From positions 1 through 64,000 of the forward strand of contig CALYPL010000011.1 in the NCBI GenBank assembly GCA_945273835.1: a stretch of DNA of 64,000 bases, given 5' to 3'. The notes beneath the pieces were generated by a model, which saw only the letters and a list, made by a program, of their open reading frames with translations, did no database searches and was not told the origin of the DNA. The stretch comes from an uncultured Dysgonomonas sp. (GTDB lineage Bacteria; Bacteroidota; Bacteroidia; Bacteroidales; Dysgonomonadaceae). The position numbers and the translations under genes are program-made. This document shows, piece by piece, positions 45,753 through 54,761 of the stretch (positions are counted from its first letter, which is position 1; each line of letters begins with the position of its first letter).

Positions 45753-46922
45753 TTAATTATTTCTACCCATTACAATATAATTGTTGATCTTTGTGAACGC
45801 AATTTCACCATTCGGTTTTTTATAGTATTGACCATCTTTGATAAAAGCCACTTCGCCGCCTCGTCCCTTTCTGATTTTATCACCGTCAATAGTAAACATC
45901 ACCCCGTCTAAATTAGTATGACCTCTATGAATATAATTTCCCTCAATTAAAAATGCTATTTCTCCATAAGGATACCTGCCTTTGTAGATGAAATTATCAA
46001 GAATGTAAAATGCAGCTTTGCCTGCGGCTATTTTTTCGGCAGCCTGTTCGACCTTAACATCAGTTTGCACAAACTCATTGTTAAAAGTGAGAACAGAACT
46101 TCTTTTTTTACCCTTACTGTCTGATATTTTTATACTTATCGTATCATAACCACGGTTACCGGTCAACCTGTTAATGCTGATCCAATCGGGTATTTCCGAA
46201 GTGAGCGTCCAAGAGTCACTTGACACTAACTTTATATTTGAAGAAAAAGCCTTGCCGTCTAAATAAAAATTTTTAGGTTTAACCTCAAGAATCTTGTCCC
46301 CTTGCTCCTGTGAAACATCAATTCGGAATGTGTCCCTTTCGCCCTTTATATAAAAATGTCCCTTATACGATTCGGTAAAAATGTTTCTCGCAACCCATAT
46401 ATTCAGGTTTGTAAGATCATCGTCCACCGTCTTATAAGATAATTTTAACCAATTCGGCACACTATCCACATCCCAAGGCGAATTTGAGGTTACCTTCACG
46501 ATTTTTGTTCCGCCCGACTTATTAAATTCAAACGAAAACGGATAAGCATCTGTTTTAAATAATGTATGCAGATGTATGACAGATACATTCTTTTTCCCTT
46601 GCGCCGTATGAATTATAAATTTCGCTTTCCTTGTAACCTCTTTTGTGTTTATATTAAGTTTCAATGTGAGGACTGCATCCCCGTTGCCTCTTGTTTGCTC
46701 CATGAGAATCCAAGGCGGCAAATCGCTGATATACCAATTGCCATCGGTATTGATGTGTAGCTGCTGCTCGCCGCCATGAACCTCAAAATAGAAATCGTAT
46801 TTGTTGATTTTGAAATAAGTCGGTTTCTTCTCGTTTATAAATTTCTCATTCTCATCCGCCGAGCACGAAAAAAATAATATTGAGCATAATAAAATGTGTA
46901 GTTTTAATAAAGTTTTTGTCAT
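45753..46922 (-). CDS. BACON-domain lipoprotein with C-terminal short repeats
   Basis: The 389-residue precursor has Cys20 in FFSCSADENE, an acidic surface-type lipoprotein signal. Three consecutive BACON-like domains follow (about 36-117, 125-205, 215-300), each with the Trp-containing pattern GNWYISDLPPWI, SPWDVDSVPNWL and DSWTLTSEIPDWI. The C-terminal 75 residues hold about four short repeats of the type GEIAF-I-G-YI-KG (see findings). BACON domains bind glycans or mucin in other Bacteroidota proteins. The protein probably sits at the cell surface. No enzymatic domain is visible. A small secreted gene follows after 17 nt. Confidence 0.8.
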   Translation of the reverse strand: MTKTLLKLHILLCSILFFSCSADENEKFINEKKPTYFKINKYDFYFEVHGGEQQLHINTDGNWYISDLPPWILMEQTRGNGDAVLTLKLNINTKEVTRKAKFIIHTAQGKKNVSVIHLHTLFKTDAYPFSFEFNKSGGTKIVKVTSNSPWDVDSVPNWLKLSYKTVDDDLTNLNIWVARNIFTESYKGHFYIKGERDTFRIDVSQEQGDKILEVKPKNFYLDGKAFSSNIKLVSSDSWTLTSEIPDWISINRLTGNRGYDTISIKISDSKGKKRSSVLTFNNEFVQTDVKVEQAAEKIAAGKAAFYILDNFIYKGRYPYGEIAFLIEGNYIHRGHTNLDGVMFTIDGDKIRKGRGGEVAFIKDGQYYKKPNGEIAFTKINNYIVMGRNN

Positions 46923-46997
46923 AGTGTAAAATCAATATGCTAATTTATGTAAAATAACATTAAAATTAACAATTGCGTGATAAAAAATATTACTAAT

Positions 46998-48173
46998 CTA
47001 ATTTTCCCATTGCAATAGTTTATCGATGGCTATCTGATAATCCAGATCGGCTTGCAAATACAGATCTTCAGTGGCATAATAAGCAGAAAGTTCCTGTAAA
47101 AAAGAAATTAAAGAGAGTTGACCCTTTTCGAATGCTTTCTGCAATAACTGACGATCGTTGCTGTTGTCAAGCGTTTCTTTATATTCCGTAAGAATTCCAC
47201 AAAGTCGTTTAGCCTTATCGTATTGACTGTAAATTGCGTTTCGAAATTGCAATTCACTATCGTCCGACTGATATTGTAAGGCTTGCGTCTGAGCTTTCTG
47301 AGCCTTTACCGTGTTCTTGCCTGCCCATAGCGGGATAGATACACCCACCGTAAAACCGTTGAAACGTCCGCGCCCCTCATAAGAATTTACGTATCCTGCC
47401 GAGAATTTCGGTAGATTTAGCGACCGTTTCAGCTCTTCCATCTTGCGGCTGTTGTCAACCTCCTGCGTGGCAATGGACAACGTCGGATTATTTAGTTTTA
47501 TTTGATCAAACCACACATCAAAATCGGCAGGAAGCGAGTATTTAGGATATGATATGACAAAACCATCTATCGGAATGCCTCCGTTCAGGCGTTGCAACTC
47601 TTGCCTCAACGTATTTATAGATACATCATTCATCTCTTTCGACTTTTCCATATTCAGTCTGCTTAGCCTTGTTCTGTTACGTTCAATTACATCAATATCG
47701 CCTTTCGCAAATAATTTTTCGTAGCCATCAGAAAGCTCTTTGGCATACGCAACACGTTCAGTCAATACCCTGTTTAATTCTTCCTGATACACAAGTTGAA
47801 GACATAAACTGCGGGCTTCGGTCAGTATATCACGTTTTTGCTTGCTGTATTGCAAATCCGCATGTTTATCCATTTGCCGGGCAAGCTGTTTTTTATGCCT
47901 GTAAGCAGTCGGAAAGTCAAAAGACTGTTTTATGCTCACATCATACTTGTCACTTTCGGCGTTTTTATTTCCCCATTGTTTACCATACTCCACCTCAGGA
48001 TTAGCCAAGTTAATACCCGTATGATTTTCAATCTTTATGGCATTGGTCTGTTCACGCAAGGCTTTTAATGTAGAGTTGTTCTCCTCAATACTTTGCAGTA
48101 TCGGTGCAAAACTGTCCTGCGCATGTAATTGCAAGACAGCTAAAGATGCTATAATTAAAAGTAATTTTTTCAT
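46998..48173 (-). CDS. TolC/CzcC-like outer-membrane efflux channel
   Basis: The 391-residue precursor has a signal peptide (about 1-19, ending LHAQ) and the repetitive helical OEP (outer-membrane efflux protein) architecture, rich in Leu and Gln with long helices; PEVEYGKQWGNKN near 60 is typical of the CzcC/CusC group. It forms the outer-membrane exit duct for the RND pump encoded immediately upstream. Its ATG overlaps the pump stop (ATGA), indicating translational coupling. The heavy-metal assignment comes from the operon. Confidence 0.92.
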   Translation of the reverse strand: MKKLLLIIASLAVLQLHAQDSFAPILQSIEENNSTLKALREQTNAIKIENHTGINLANPEVEYGKQWGNKNAESDKYDVSIKQSFDFPTAYRHKKQLARQMDKHADLQYSKQKRDILTEARSLCLQLVYQEELNRVLTERVAYAKELSDGYEKLFAKGDIDVIERNRTRLSRLNMEKSKEMNDVSINTLRQELQRLNGGIPIDGFVISYPKYSLPADFDVWFDQIKLNNPTLSIATQEVDNSRKMEELKRSLNLPKFSAGYVNSYEGRGRFNGFTVGVSIPLWAGKNTVKAQKAQTQALQYQSDDSELQFRNAIYSQYDKAKRLCGILTEYKETLDNSNDRQLLQKAFEKGQLSLISFLQELSAYYATEDLYLQADLDYQIAIDKLLQWEN

Positions 48174-51100
48174 AACACATTAGTATTTAATTTTTTTTCA
48201 GTATCAATTACCTTTCTGTTCAACATGCCGTACACGATGGGAATGATGTACATATTGAGTAGGGTAGAAGTAAAAAGTCCTCCGATGATAACTTTTGCCA
48301 TCGGACTTTGTATTTCATTACCCGGCAGATCGCCCTGTATGGCAAGAGGTATAAGTGCCAAGCCCGAACATAAAGCAGTCATTAATATCGGGTTCAGCCT
48401 GTCGAGCGATCCATGTATGATAGATTTTTCAACCGCTTCGCCCCGAGCATGCAAATCGTTGTAATGAGCCATCAGCAAGATACCGTTTCGGGTGGCTATA
48501 CCGAATAAAGATATAAATCCGATGATTGCGGGAATACTAACTTCGCCCGATGTAAACCAAATTGCGTAAACACCACCGATTAGTGCCAGTGGAAGGTTAA
48601 GCAGTACGACTGCCGAAATTTTGACGTTGCGGAATTGATGATATAAAAGAATCAAAATAACCATTAGTGCAAGTAGGGATGTGATAAGCAACGTGCGCGA
48701 TGCAGCCTGTTCACTTTCAAACTGTCCGCCATACTCGATATGATAACCTTCAGGAATCTTTACCTCAGTTTCAATATTCGACTTGATGTCGTTGACAACG
48801 CTCCGCAAGTCACGCCCCGCCACGTTGGCTGACACCACTATCTTACGTTGCACATTTTCCCGATTGATGGTGTTAGGTCCGGTTGATGAAACAATATCGG
48901 CAACATACTCAAACGGTATTTTTCGTCCGTCACCCGTGTCAATCATAAGATTACGGATTTTGTCCGCTTCATCTTTAAAGCTGTCATTAACTTTAACCGT
49001 CAGGTCGAAAGTTTTACTGTCTTCATATACCTGCGATACAACAGTTCCCGCAAGCATAGTAGACACATACTCCGAAAATTCGGGCAGGGTGATGCCGTAT
49101 TTCGCCAGCACTTCGCGGCGGGGTACGATTTTCAACTGTGGACGTTCTACCTGTTGCTCAACGTTCAGATCGGCAATGCCCTCCACATTTTCGATAGATG
49201 TTTTTATCTGATTACCCAACATGTAGAGTTTGTTCAGATCGGCTCCGAAAAGTTTAATGGCGATATTTGCTTTCGTCCCCGAAAGCATATGATCTATACG
49301 GTGCGATATGGGCTGACCTATTTCGATGCTGACACCCGGAATAGATTCAAGCTGCTCTCTGATTTCGGACATCAGTTCGTCTTTCGATCGTTTACCGAGA
49401 CGGAAAGGAGCTTCAATCTCAGAAGTATTTACGCCGAATGAGTGTTCATCAAGTTCCGCACGTCCGGTTTTCCGCCCGATTGTCTGAATTTCAGGTATAG
49501 CCAATAATTTTTTTTCAGCCAGACGAGCTATCCTGTCCGATTCTTCGAGTGATACGCCCGGCAAGGTGTTAAGCGAAATAGTGAACGAACCTTCGTTGAA
49601 AGGAGGCAGAAAATTGCGCCCCAATGTAAAAAATATCACTATTGCCGAGACAAGTAAAGCTCCTGTTATTCCTAAAACCAGTTTCTGATTGGCTAACGAC
49701 CAATTCAATGTTTTTTCGTAAGTAGCTTTCAGTTTTCGTACCAATAAAGGCTCTTGATCTTCCTTTTCTTTATCTGAATCTTTTCCCAACAAATAACTGC
49801 ACAAGACGGGCGTAACGGTGAGCGCGACAATGGTTGATGCAAGCAACGACACAATAAAGGCTATACCAAGCGGAACGAGCATACGCCCCTCCATACCGTT
49901 GAGGAAAAACAGCGGCACAAAACTGGCAATAATTATCAGCGTAGAGTTGAGTATAGGCATACGTACCTCTTTCGATGCTTCAAAAACAACATCCAATATC
50001 TTCTGTCTCTTCTCATTAGGTAATCTTCTGTTAGCCCGCAGATGCTTGAATACGTTTTCAACATCAATTACCGCATCGTCTACCAGCGATCCGATAGCGA
50101 TAGCCATTCCTCCGAGGCTCATGGTGTTAATGGTAAAACCAAGAAATTTGAGGGTGATGATGGTCGTCAGCAACGAGAGGGGCAATGACATGAGCGAAAT
50201 AAGGGTTGTGCGACCGTTCATGAGGAATAGGAGCAGGATGATGACAACAAAGAAAGCTCCCTCGTATAACGATTTTTCCACATTGCTGATGGAATTGTTG
50301 ATGAAGCGTTCTTGTCGGAATATATCAGTCGAAACCTTTACATCCTGAGGTAAGTTTTTACGAAGATCATCGATAGACAAGTCCAGCTTATCGGTCAGTT
50401 CAGTCGTGCTTGTGTTCGGCTGTTTAGTCACAGTCATCAGCACCGCAGCCTTACCCTTTTCAGATGCCACCCCGAGACGTGGCGTCTTAGCACCGATATC
50501 AATATCGGCTATGTCTTCGAGCATAACAGGCTTCTCGCCATTCTTCTTTATCAATGCTTTGCCCAACAATTCAATATTGTTGGTCTGCATAACACCTCGG
50601 ACAATATATTCATTTCCGTATTCATACAGCACTCCGCCTGATGAATTCTGATTCATGTTTTTAACGATAGACATCACTTCGTCAAGACTGACTTTGTAAT
50701 GCTTCATACGTCCGGGATCTAACAATATCTGATATTCCTTTATATCCCCACCTATAACGGTAACCTGTGCCACTCCGCCCACAGAAAGCAGGCGGGGACG
50801 AATAGTCCAATCGGCAATAGTACGCAAATCAAGTAAAGACGTGGAGTCGGCTGTCAGACCGATGGTAAGCACCTCGCCCATGATTGACGATTGCGGACCG
50901 AGTATGGGTTGTCCTACATTGTCGGGAAGTGCATCACCCAAAGCCGACAACTTTTCGGTTACGATTTGGCGGGCTCTGTAAATATCCGTTCCCCAATCGA
51001 ATTCGATCCAGACTACTGAAAAACCTGTTGTGGATGACGAGCGCACACGGCGTACATCAGTCGCACCATTCACGGCAGTTTCTATCGGAAATGAGACAAG

Positions 51101-51289
51101 GCGTTCCACCTCTTCGGGAGCCATGCCGTTAGCTTCGGTCATGACAACCACGGTGGGAGCGTTCAGATCGGGGAAAACGTCAATGTCCATATGCTTGGCG
51201 GTGTACAATCCCACAATCAACAATATTGCGGCGCTCACCAGTATAACCATGCGGTTATTGAGCGAGAAGTGTATTATTTTGTTTAACAT
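48170..51289 (-). CDS. CzcA/CusA-family heavy-metal efflux RND transporter
   Basis: The 1039-residue pump has the 12-helix RND plan with duplicated halves: a first helix at about 12-32 and a large periplasmic domain after DIDVFPDLNAPTVVV. The central helix motif is IAIGSLVDDAVIDVENV near 395-412, with proton-relay acidic residues (two Asp and Glu) as in metal-efflux RND pumps. A second half starts near 525. It exports divalent or monovalent metals by proton antiport. The exact metal (Co/Zn/Cd or Cu/Ag) cannot be fixed from sequence here. It sits between the adaptor gene and the channel gene, overlapping the latter by 4 nt. Confidence 0.95.
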   Translation of the reverse strand: MLNKIIHFSLNNRMVILVSAAILLIVGLYTAKHMDIDVFPDLNAPTVVVMTEANGMAPEEVERLVSFPIETAVNGATDVRRVRSSSTTGFSVVWIEFDWGTDIYRARQIVTEKLSALGDALPDNVGQPILGPQSSIMGEVLTIGLTADSTSLLDLRTIADWTIRPRLLSVGGVAQVTVIGGDIKEYQILLDPGRMKHYKVSLDEVMSIVKNMNQNSSGGVLYEYGNEYIVRGVMQTNNIELLGKALIKKNGEKPVMLEDIADIDIGAKTPRLGVASEKGKAAVLMTVTKQPNTSTTELTDKLDLSIDDLRKNLPQDVKVSTDIFRQERFINNSISNVEKSLYEGAFFVVIILLLFLMNGRTTLISLMSLPLSLLTTIITLKFLGFTINTMSLGGMAIAIGSLVDDAVIDVENVFKHLRANRRLPNEKRQKILDVVFEASKEVRMPILNSTLIIIASFVPLFFLNGMEGRMLVPLGIAFIVSLLASTIVALTVTPVLCSYLLGKDSDKEKEDQEPLLVRKLKATYEKTLNWSLANQKLVLGITGALLVSAIVIFFTLGRNFLPPFNEGSFTISLNTLPGVSLEESDRIARLAEKKLLAIPEIQTIGRKTGRAELDEHSFGVNTSEIEAPFRLGKRSKDELMSEIREQLESIPGVSIEIGQPISHRIDHMLSGTKANIAIKLFGADLNKLYMLGNQIKTSIENVEGIADLNVEQQVERPQLKIVPRREVLAKYGITLPEFSEYVSTMLAGTVVSQVYEDSKTFDLTVKVNDSFKDEADKIRNLMIDTGDGRKIPFEYVADIVSSTGPNTINRENVQRKIVVSANVAGRDLRSVVNDIKSNIETEVKIPEGYHIEYGGQFESEQAASRTLLITSLLALMVILILLYHQFRNVKISAVVLLNLPLALIGGVYAIWFTSGEVSIPAIIGFISLFGIATRNGILLMAHYNDLHARGEAVEKSIIHGSLDRLNPILMTALCSGLALIPLAIQGDLPGNEIQSPMAKVIIGGLFTSTLLNMYIIPIVYGMLNRKVIDTEKKLNTNVL

Positions 51290-51356
51290 AACTTCGGGTT
51301 AAATAAATGATTAGCAAATATCTTATGCAATAACAGGTTGGCGGTTACCTCCCGCA

Positions 51357-52553
51357 TTAATGTTCGTGACCGTGAGGTATCGCCCCTGAAGCCGAAGCCA
51401 GTCTGATATGATGCGCACCTTTGCAAACCACCTGTTCACCCGTATTCAGTCCCGACAAGACTTCGACACGTTCGCCGTCATTCTGTCCCAATTTCACTTC
51501 ACGCTTCTGATAATGTTCCTCGTCAAGACGTATATAAACGAAGTATACGCCCTGCTCCTCAATCAATGCAGTTAAGGGAACACTTATAACATTGCTTTTA
51601 GGTTTCGACAAAAGAAATACTTCGACATAAGCTCCGGAAATCATTTGCCCGATATTGTCAAACTCAAAATTGACAGGAATATAATAATCAAGATCGGAAG
51701 CCGATTTTCCGTACGAAATAAGTTTACCGTTAAGATCAGCCAACTTGTATGGCTCTTTTCGGTAAGGTGTTTTGAAGTTTGCCGAAGTTATAGTATTCAG
51801 ATCACCGTAATACCGTTCCGACACATCGGCACGCAATTGCAAACGGCGGTTCTTGGTAACGGTCAGTAGAGGTTGCCCCATTTCAACGTATTGCCCCTCA
51901 CTTACGAATCGGCTTTTTACAAACCCGCTGATGGTTGAGGTTATGCCTGCTCCTTGTGCTGAACGGTTACGTCCCAACGCATCGAGTGTTACTTTGGCGT
52001 TCTCGTAATTAAGTTTTATCTGGTTATAGTCTTTCTGAGAAATTAGTTTGTCGCCGATAAGCGATTCGGCACGATCAAATTCCTGCTTGGCGGCGTTGTA
52101 TGCCGAACGTGCTTTCAACAATGGATCGCCTTCTCCCAACGTACGTGACGATATGCTGATCAGAGTTTCGCCCGCTTTAACGGCAGCCCCTTCGTTGAGG
52201 GATGTTTTGCTGAAAGATACAATACCGTTGATGGTTGCCGATACGGTTACTTCGTCTCCCTGAGCCGAAAGTATTTGTCCGCCTGTTTTTATAATCTGAT
52301 GAAAATCTGCGGGTTTTACTTCTTCAATTGTTATGCCTGCTTCATTCGCCTGTTGGAGTGTAAGAGTTATTTCATTGCCTGCCGCAGAATGTTCTTGTTC
52401 ACGATCATGTTTATGCTCTTGTTCGTTACTCTGTGCATGATTGTGTGCATCTGCAGTTTCAGAAGCATCCTTATCGTGGGTGTGTGCCGTGCCACAAGCA
52501 AAAAGTATTGTTGAGAGCAGGGCTGACAGTATATATGTGTATATAGTTTTCAT
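51357..52553 (-). CDS. RND periplasmic adaptor lipoprotein, His-rich (CzcB-like)
   Basis: The 398-residue membrane-fusion protein has Cys20 in ILFACGTAHTH, so it is a lipoprotein. The mature N-terminus is strikingly rich in His, Asp and Glu (HTHDKDASETADAHNHA and on to about residue 60), and the C-terminus ends AIPHGHEH, both probable metal-binding segments. A barrel-sandwich and coiled-coil region (about 95-230, ALTFNA-type arms such as LKARSAYNAAKQEFDRAE) is followed by beta-barrel and membrane-proximal domains. It links the pump to the channel. The pump gene starts 67 nt downstream. Confidence 0.92.
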   Translation of the reverse strand: MKTIYTYILSALLSTILFACGTAHTHDKDASETADAHNHAQSNEQEHKHDREQEHSAAGNEITLTLQQANEAGITIEEVKPADFHQIIKTGGQILSAQGDEVTVSATINGIVSFSKTSLNEGAAVKAGETLISISSRTLGEGDPLLKARSAYNAAKQEFDRAESLIGDKLISQKDYNQIKLNYENAKVTLDALGRNRSAQGAGITSTISGFVKSRFVSEGQYVEMGQPLLTVTKNRRLQLRADVSERYYGDLNTITSANFKTPYRKEPYKLADLNGKLISYGKSASDLDYYIPVNFEFDNIGQMISGAYVEVFLLSKPKSNVISVPLTALIEEQGVYFVYIRLDEEHYQKREVKLGQNDGERVEVLSGLNTGEQVVCKGAHHIRLASASGAIPHGHEH

Positions 52554-52686
52554 TATTATGAATATCTTTTTCAGAAGTGAATATTGTATAAATGAGGGTT
52601 GCCAATCAGTTGGGACTGAACGATGCGTGGTTAATCAGTTCAAATGCTTGAACTGATCAGTAAATCAAACTGATATGGCTGAATTT

Positions 52687-53109
52687 TTATCCTAAAAAAG
52701 ATACACGTGGAGGCGCACGAAGCCCTAAGGTAGGAACAACGTATTGCGTAAAATAGAGTTCGAGATAAGGTTTGTTTTCTGTAAATCCGTCCGTGAAATA
52801 TTCTAAGATGTGACAAGGCATGATTCCGCAAATGTGAGTCATGGTAATCACGGGCATTTTGATGATATTGAGCAAACCATCGTAAGTTTTGCTTACGAAG
52901 GTATAACTGAAAGGGCATTCAAGACAGTGATTCTCATTGTGATGGTTATCGCTCGTTTGTTCATTATCATCCAAGTCACAATGTTCTGAATGTTTTATAG
53001 CCAGACAAATGGTATTGTCGTGATAGAAATGCGGAAGAATTTCGTGCATCAGCATCATAATGCCTGCAAGAAACAGTATCGAAATTATTGTCCACTTTCT
53101 TAAACCCAT
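52687..53109 (-). CDS. Small His/Cys-rich membrane protein leading the metal-efflux operon
   Basis: The 140-residue protein starts MGLRKW at the ATG 53107-53109 (an in-frame upstream start at 53148 would displace the hydrophobic N-terminus). One helix at about 5-25 (ISILFLAGIMMLM) is followed by HEILPHFYHDN and a His/Cys/Asp-rich stretch, HCDLDDNEQTSDNHHNENHC, with a LECPF. It ends in a Pro/Arg-rich GLRAPPR. Small proteins with the same plan precede efflux operons in other Bacteroidota; I think this is the DUF6769-like family but am not certain. A metal-sensing or metal-binding role is plausible. Confidence 0.7.
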   Translation of the reverse strand: MGLRKWTIISILFLAGIMMLMHEILPHFYHDNTICLAIKHSEHCDLDDNEQTSDNHHNENHCLECPFSYTFVSKTYDGLLNIIKMPVITMTHICGIMPCHILEYFTDGFTENKPYLELYFTQYVVPTLGLRAPPRVSFLG

Positions 53110-53231
53110 TTTGCAAATATAAATAAATTTCAAATTTAGCATTAACAAATGTTCCGAAAATAAATTTGTTGGTGACAGATTTCTGTTTAAATTCAGTCAG
53201 TGCAGATACAAGTGTTCAGAATTGTTTTTTG

Positions 53232-53239
53232 TAACTTTG
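53232..53239 (+). promoter_or_regulatory. Possible -7 box of the metal ABC permease gene
   Basis: TAACTTTG matches TAnnTTTG and lies 31 nt before the ATG. The -33 element is not clear. The 160-bp divergent gap contains no evident metalloregulator binding palindrome. Confidence 0.5.
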
Positions 53240-53269
53240 CTTCCTAATCTTAGTGCATAAAATAAAAGC

Positions 53270-54097
53270 ATGCAGTTTTTCGATTTACTATCCTACGATT
53301 TTTTTCGCAACGCCCTGCTGGGTAGTTTGTTTGCCAGTATAGCCTGTGGCATAATCGGCACTTACATCGTTGTGCGTCGTCTTGTGTTTATCAGCGGCGG
53401 CATTACGCACGCCTCGTTAGGAGGGATAGGCATGGGGTTCTACTTCGGACTAAATCCTATATTTTCTGCACTGATTTTCTCTGTCCTTTCCGCTTTCGGT
53501 ATCGAGTGGCTTTCTTCACGTCAGGATGTAAGAGAAGATTCGGCAATAGCCACCCTTTGGTCGTTAGGTATGGCTATCGGTATCATTTTCATCTACATGA
53601 CGCCGGGATTTGCTCCTAATTTGTCCGATTATCTTTTCGGTAATATCCTGACTGTCACCAATAGCGATATTCTGTGGCTTGTGTTGCTGTCAGTCTTTCT
53701 GGCAGTTGCTTTCATCATTTTCGGTCACGATATTCTTTATGCAGCATTCGATTCAGATTTTGCCCGCACCCGAAACGTGCCTGTTGCGTTGATCAAATAC
53801 GCGATGATGTTTTTTATAGCGTGTACAATAGTGCTGAGTATCCGTTTGGTGGGAATTGTGTTGCTGATGTCTTTGTTGACTGTTCCTCAGATGACGGCTA
53901 ATATTTTTACGGCTGATTTCTGGAAGATGATGGGATTATCTATTCTGATCGGATTTGCTGGCTGTCTGGTCGGCTTGTTTCTGTCGGCAGTGTTCGACGT
54001 TCCGTCAGGGGTGTTTATAATCTTCACCCAAATAGTATTTTTCCTGATAGCAAAATCTTTGATTAAATTAATACGGAAGAAAAGGCTGTTGTGTTAA
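53270..54097 (+). CDS. Metal ABC transporter permease (ZnuB/MntB family)
   Basis: The 275-residue integral membrane protein has about eight hydrophobic segments and the family pattern: RRLVFISGGITHASLGGIG near 35-50, then PNLSDYLFGNILTVTN near 125, and a final LIRKKRLLC. This family imports Zn, Mn or Fe with an ATPase and a solute-binding protein. Neither of those is adjacent, so the permease must use partners encoded elsewhere. It is divergent from the metal-efflux operon, which may hint at opposing control of metal flux. The metal is not determinable. Confidence 0.88.
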   Translation: MQFFDLLSYDFFRNALLGSLFASIACGIIGTYIVVRRLVFISGGITHASLGGIGMGFYFGLNPIFSALIFSVLSAFGIEWLSSRQDVREDSAIATLWSLGMAIGIIFIYMTPGFAPNLSDYLFGNILTVTNSDILWLVLLSVFLAVAFIIFGHDILYAAFDSDFARTRNVPVALIKYAMMFFIACTIVLSIRLVGIVLLMSLLTVPQMTANIFTADFWKMMGLSILIGFAGCLVGLFLSAVFDVPSGVFIIFTQIVFFLIAKSLIKLIRKKRLLC

Positions 54098-54166
54098 TGT
54101 TGACTTATACACTTCACTTAGAGTGTTGGCGGGGTGGTGTCAGAATTAACCGCTGAAAAAACTGCG

Positions 54167-54466
54167 TCATTTTTCAGGTACCCCTTTCATTACCAATGAC
54201 TTCCATTCGGGATGTTTCATGATGTAACTTGCTGTGAAAGGACACATCGGAATTAGCCTCAGACCTTTATGTTTGACATCAATCAATGCCTTTTTGGTTA
54301 ACTGCGAACCAATTCCTTTGCCTTGAAGACCGAACGGAACGATGGTGTGCATGAAATAAATTTCGCCTTCATCGTTTTTTATATACTCTATCTTAGGAGT
54401 CAACTTTCCGATCTGAAACTCATATTGATTCTTTTCAGCGTTGTCTGTCAGCGTATACTCTTCCAT
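54167..54466 (-). CDS. Short GNAT-like N-acetyltransferase (YidJ/YjdJ type)
   Basis: The 99-residue protein has the compact acetyltransferase core of this family: IYFMHTIVPFGLQGKGIGSQL near 42-62 (with the Q/R-x-x-G-x-G/A acetyl-CoA loop as LQGKGIG), and the late PMCPFTASYIMKHPEW. It is a soluble cytoplasmic protein; its acceptor is unknown. It starts at an ATG and is convergent with the metal permease. Confidence 0.85.
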   Translation of the reverse strand: MEEYTLTDNAEKNQYEFQIGKLTPKIEYIKNDEGEIYFMHTIVPFGLQGKGIGSQLTKKALIDVKHKGLRLIPMCPFTASYIMKHPEWKSLVMKGVPEK

Positions 54467-54706
54467 TTCTTATATAATTAATGCCATACAAGAATACATA
54501 TTTTCTATAAACAGAAAGTAAATAGATATGTTTCTCTGTAGTTAGAATTTCTTTTTTTAAGACGTGCAAATGTAATAAAAATTATTATTCTAACTATAAA
54601 ATTCAAGTTTCAATAATTAAAACAAATATTGATGCTCCTGAAGCAATTATAAGCGGATTTAGCATTCAGACTGCGATTGAAATCGAGAAAATTATACTAA
54701 AAATCT

Positions 54707-54714
54707 TATCTTTG
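54707..54714 (+). promoter_or_regulatory. Possible -7 box of tex
   Basis: TATCTTTG matches TAnnTTTG, 48 nt before the tex ATG. The 295-bp upstream gap (54467-54761) is otherwise AT-rich with no gene. Confidence 0.45.
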
Positions 54715-54761
54715 CGTACAAAGATTAATTTATCATTACAACATACTTTATACATTTCCGG

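Noticed and set aside
49818..50348. Open frame of 176 codons antisense to the RND pump gene
   Set aside because: Complement of a conserved RND coding region; Ser/Ile-biased and without domain features.
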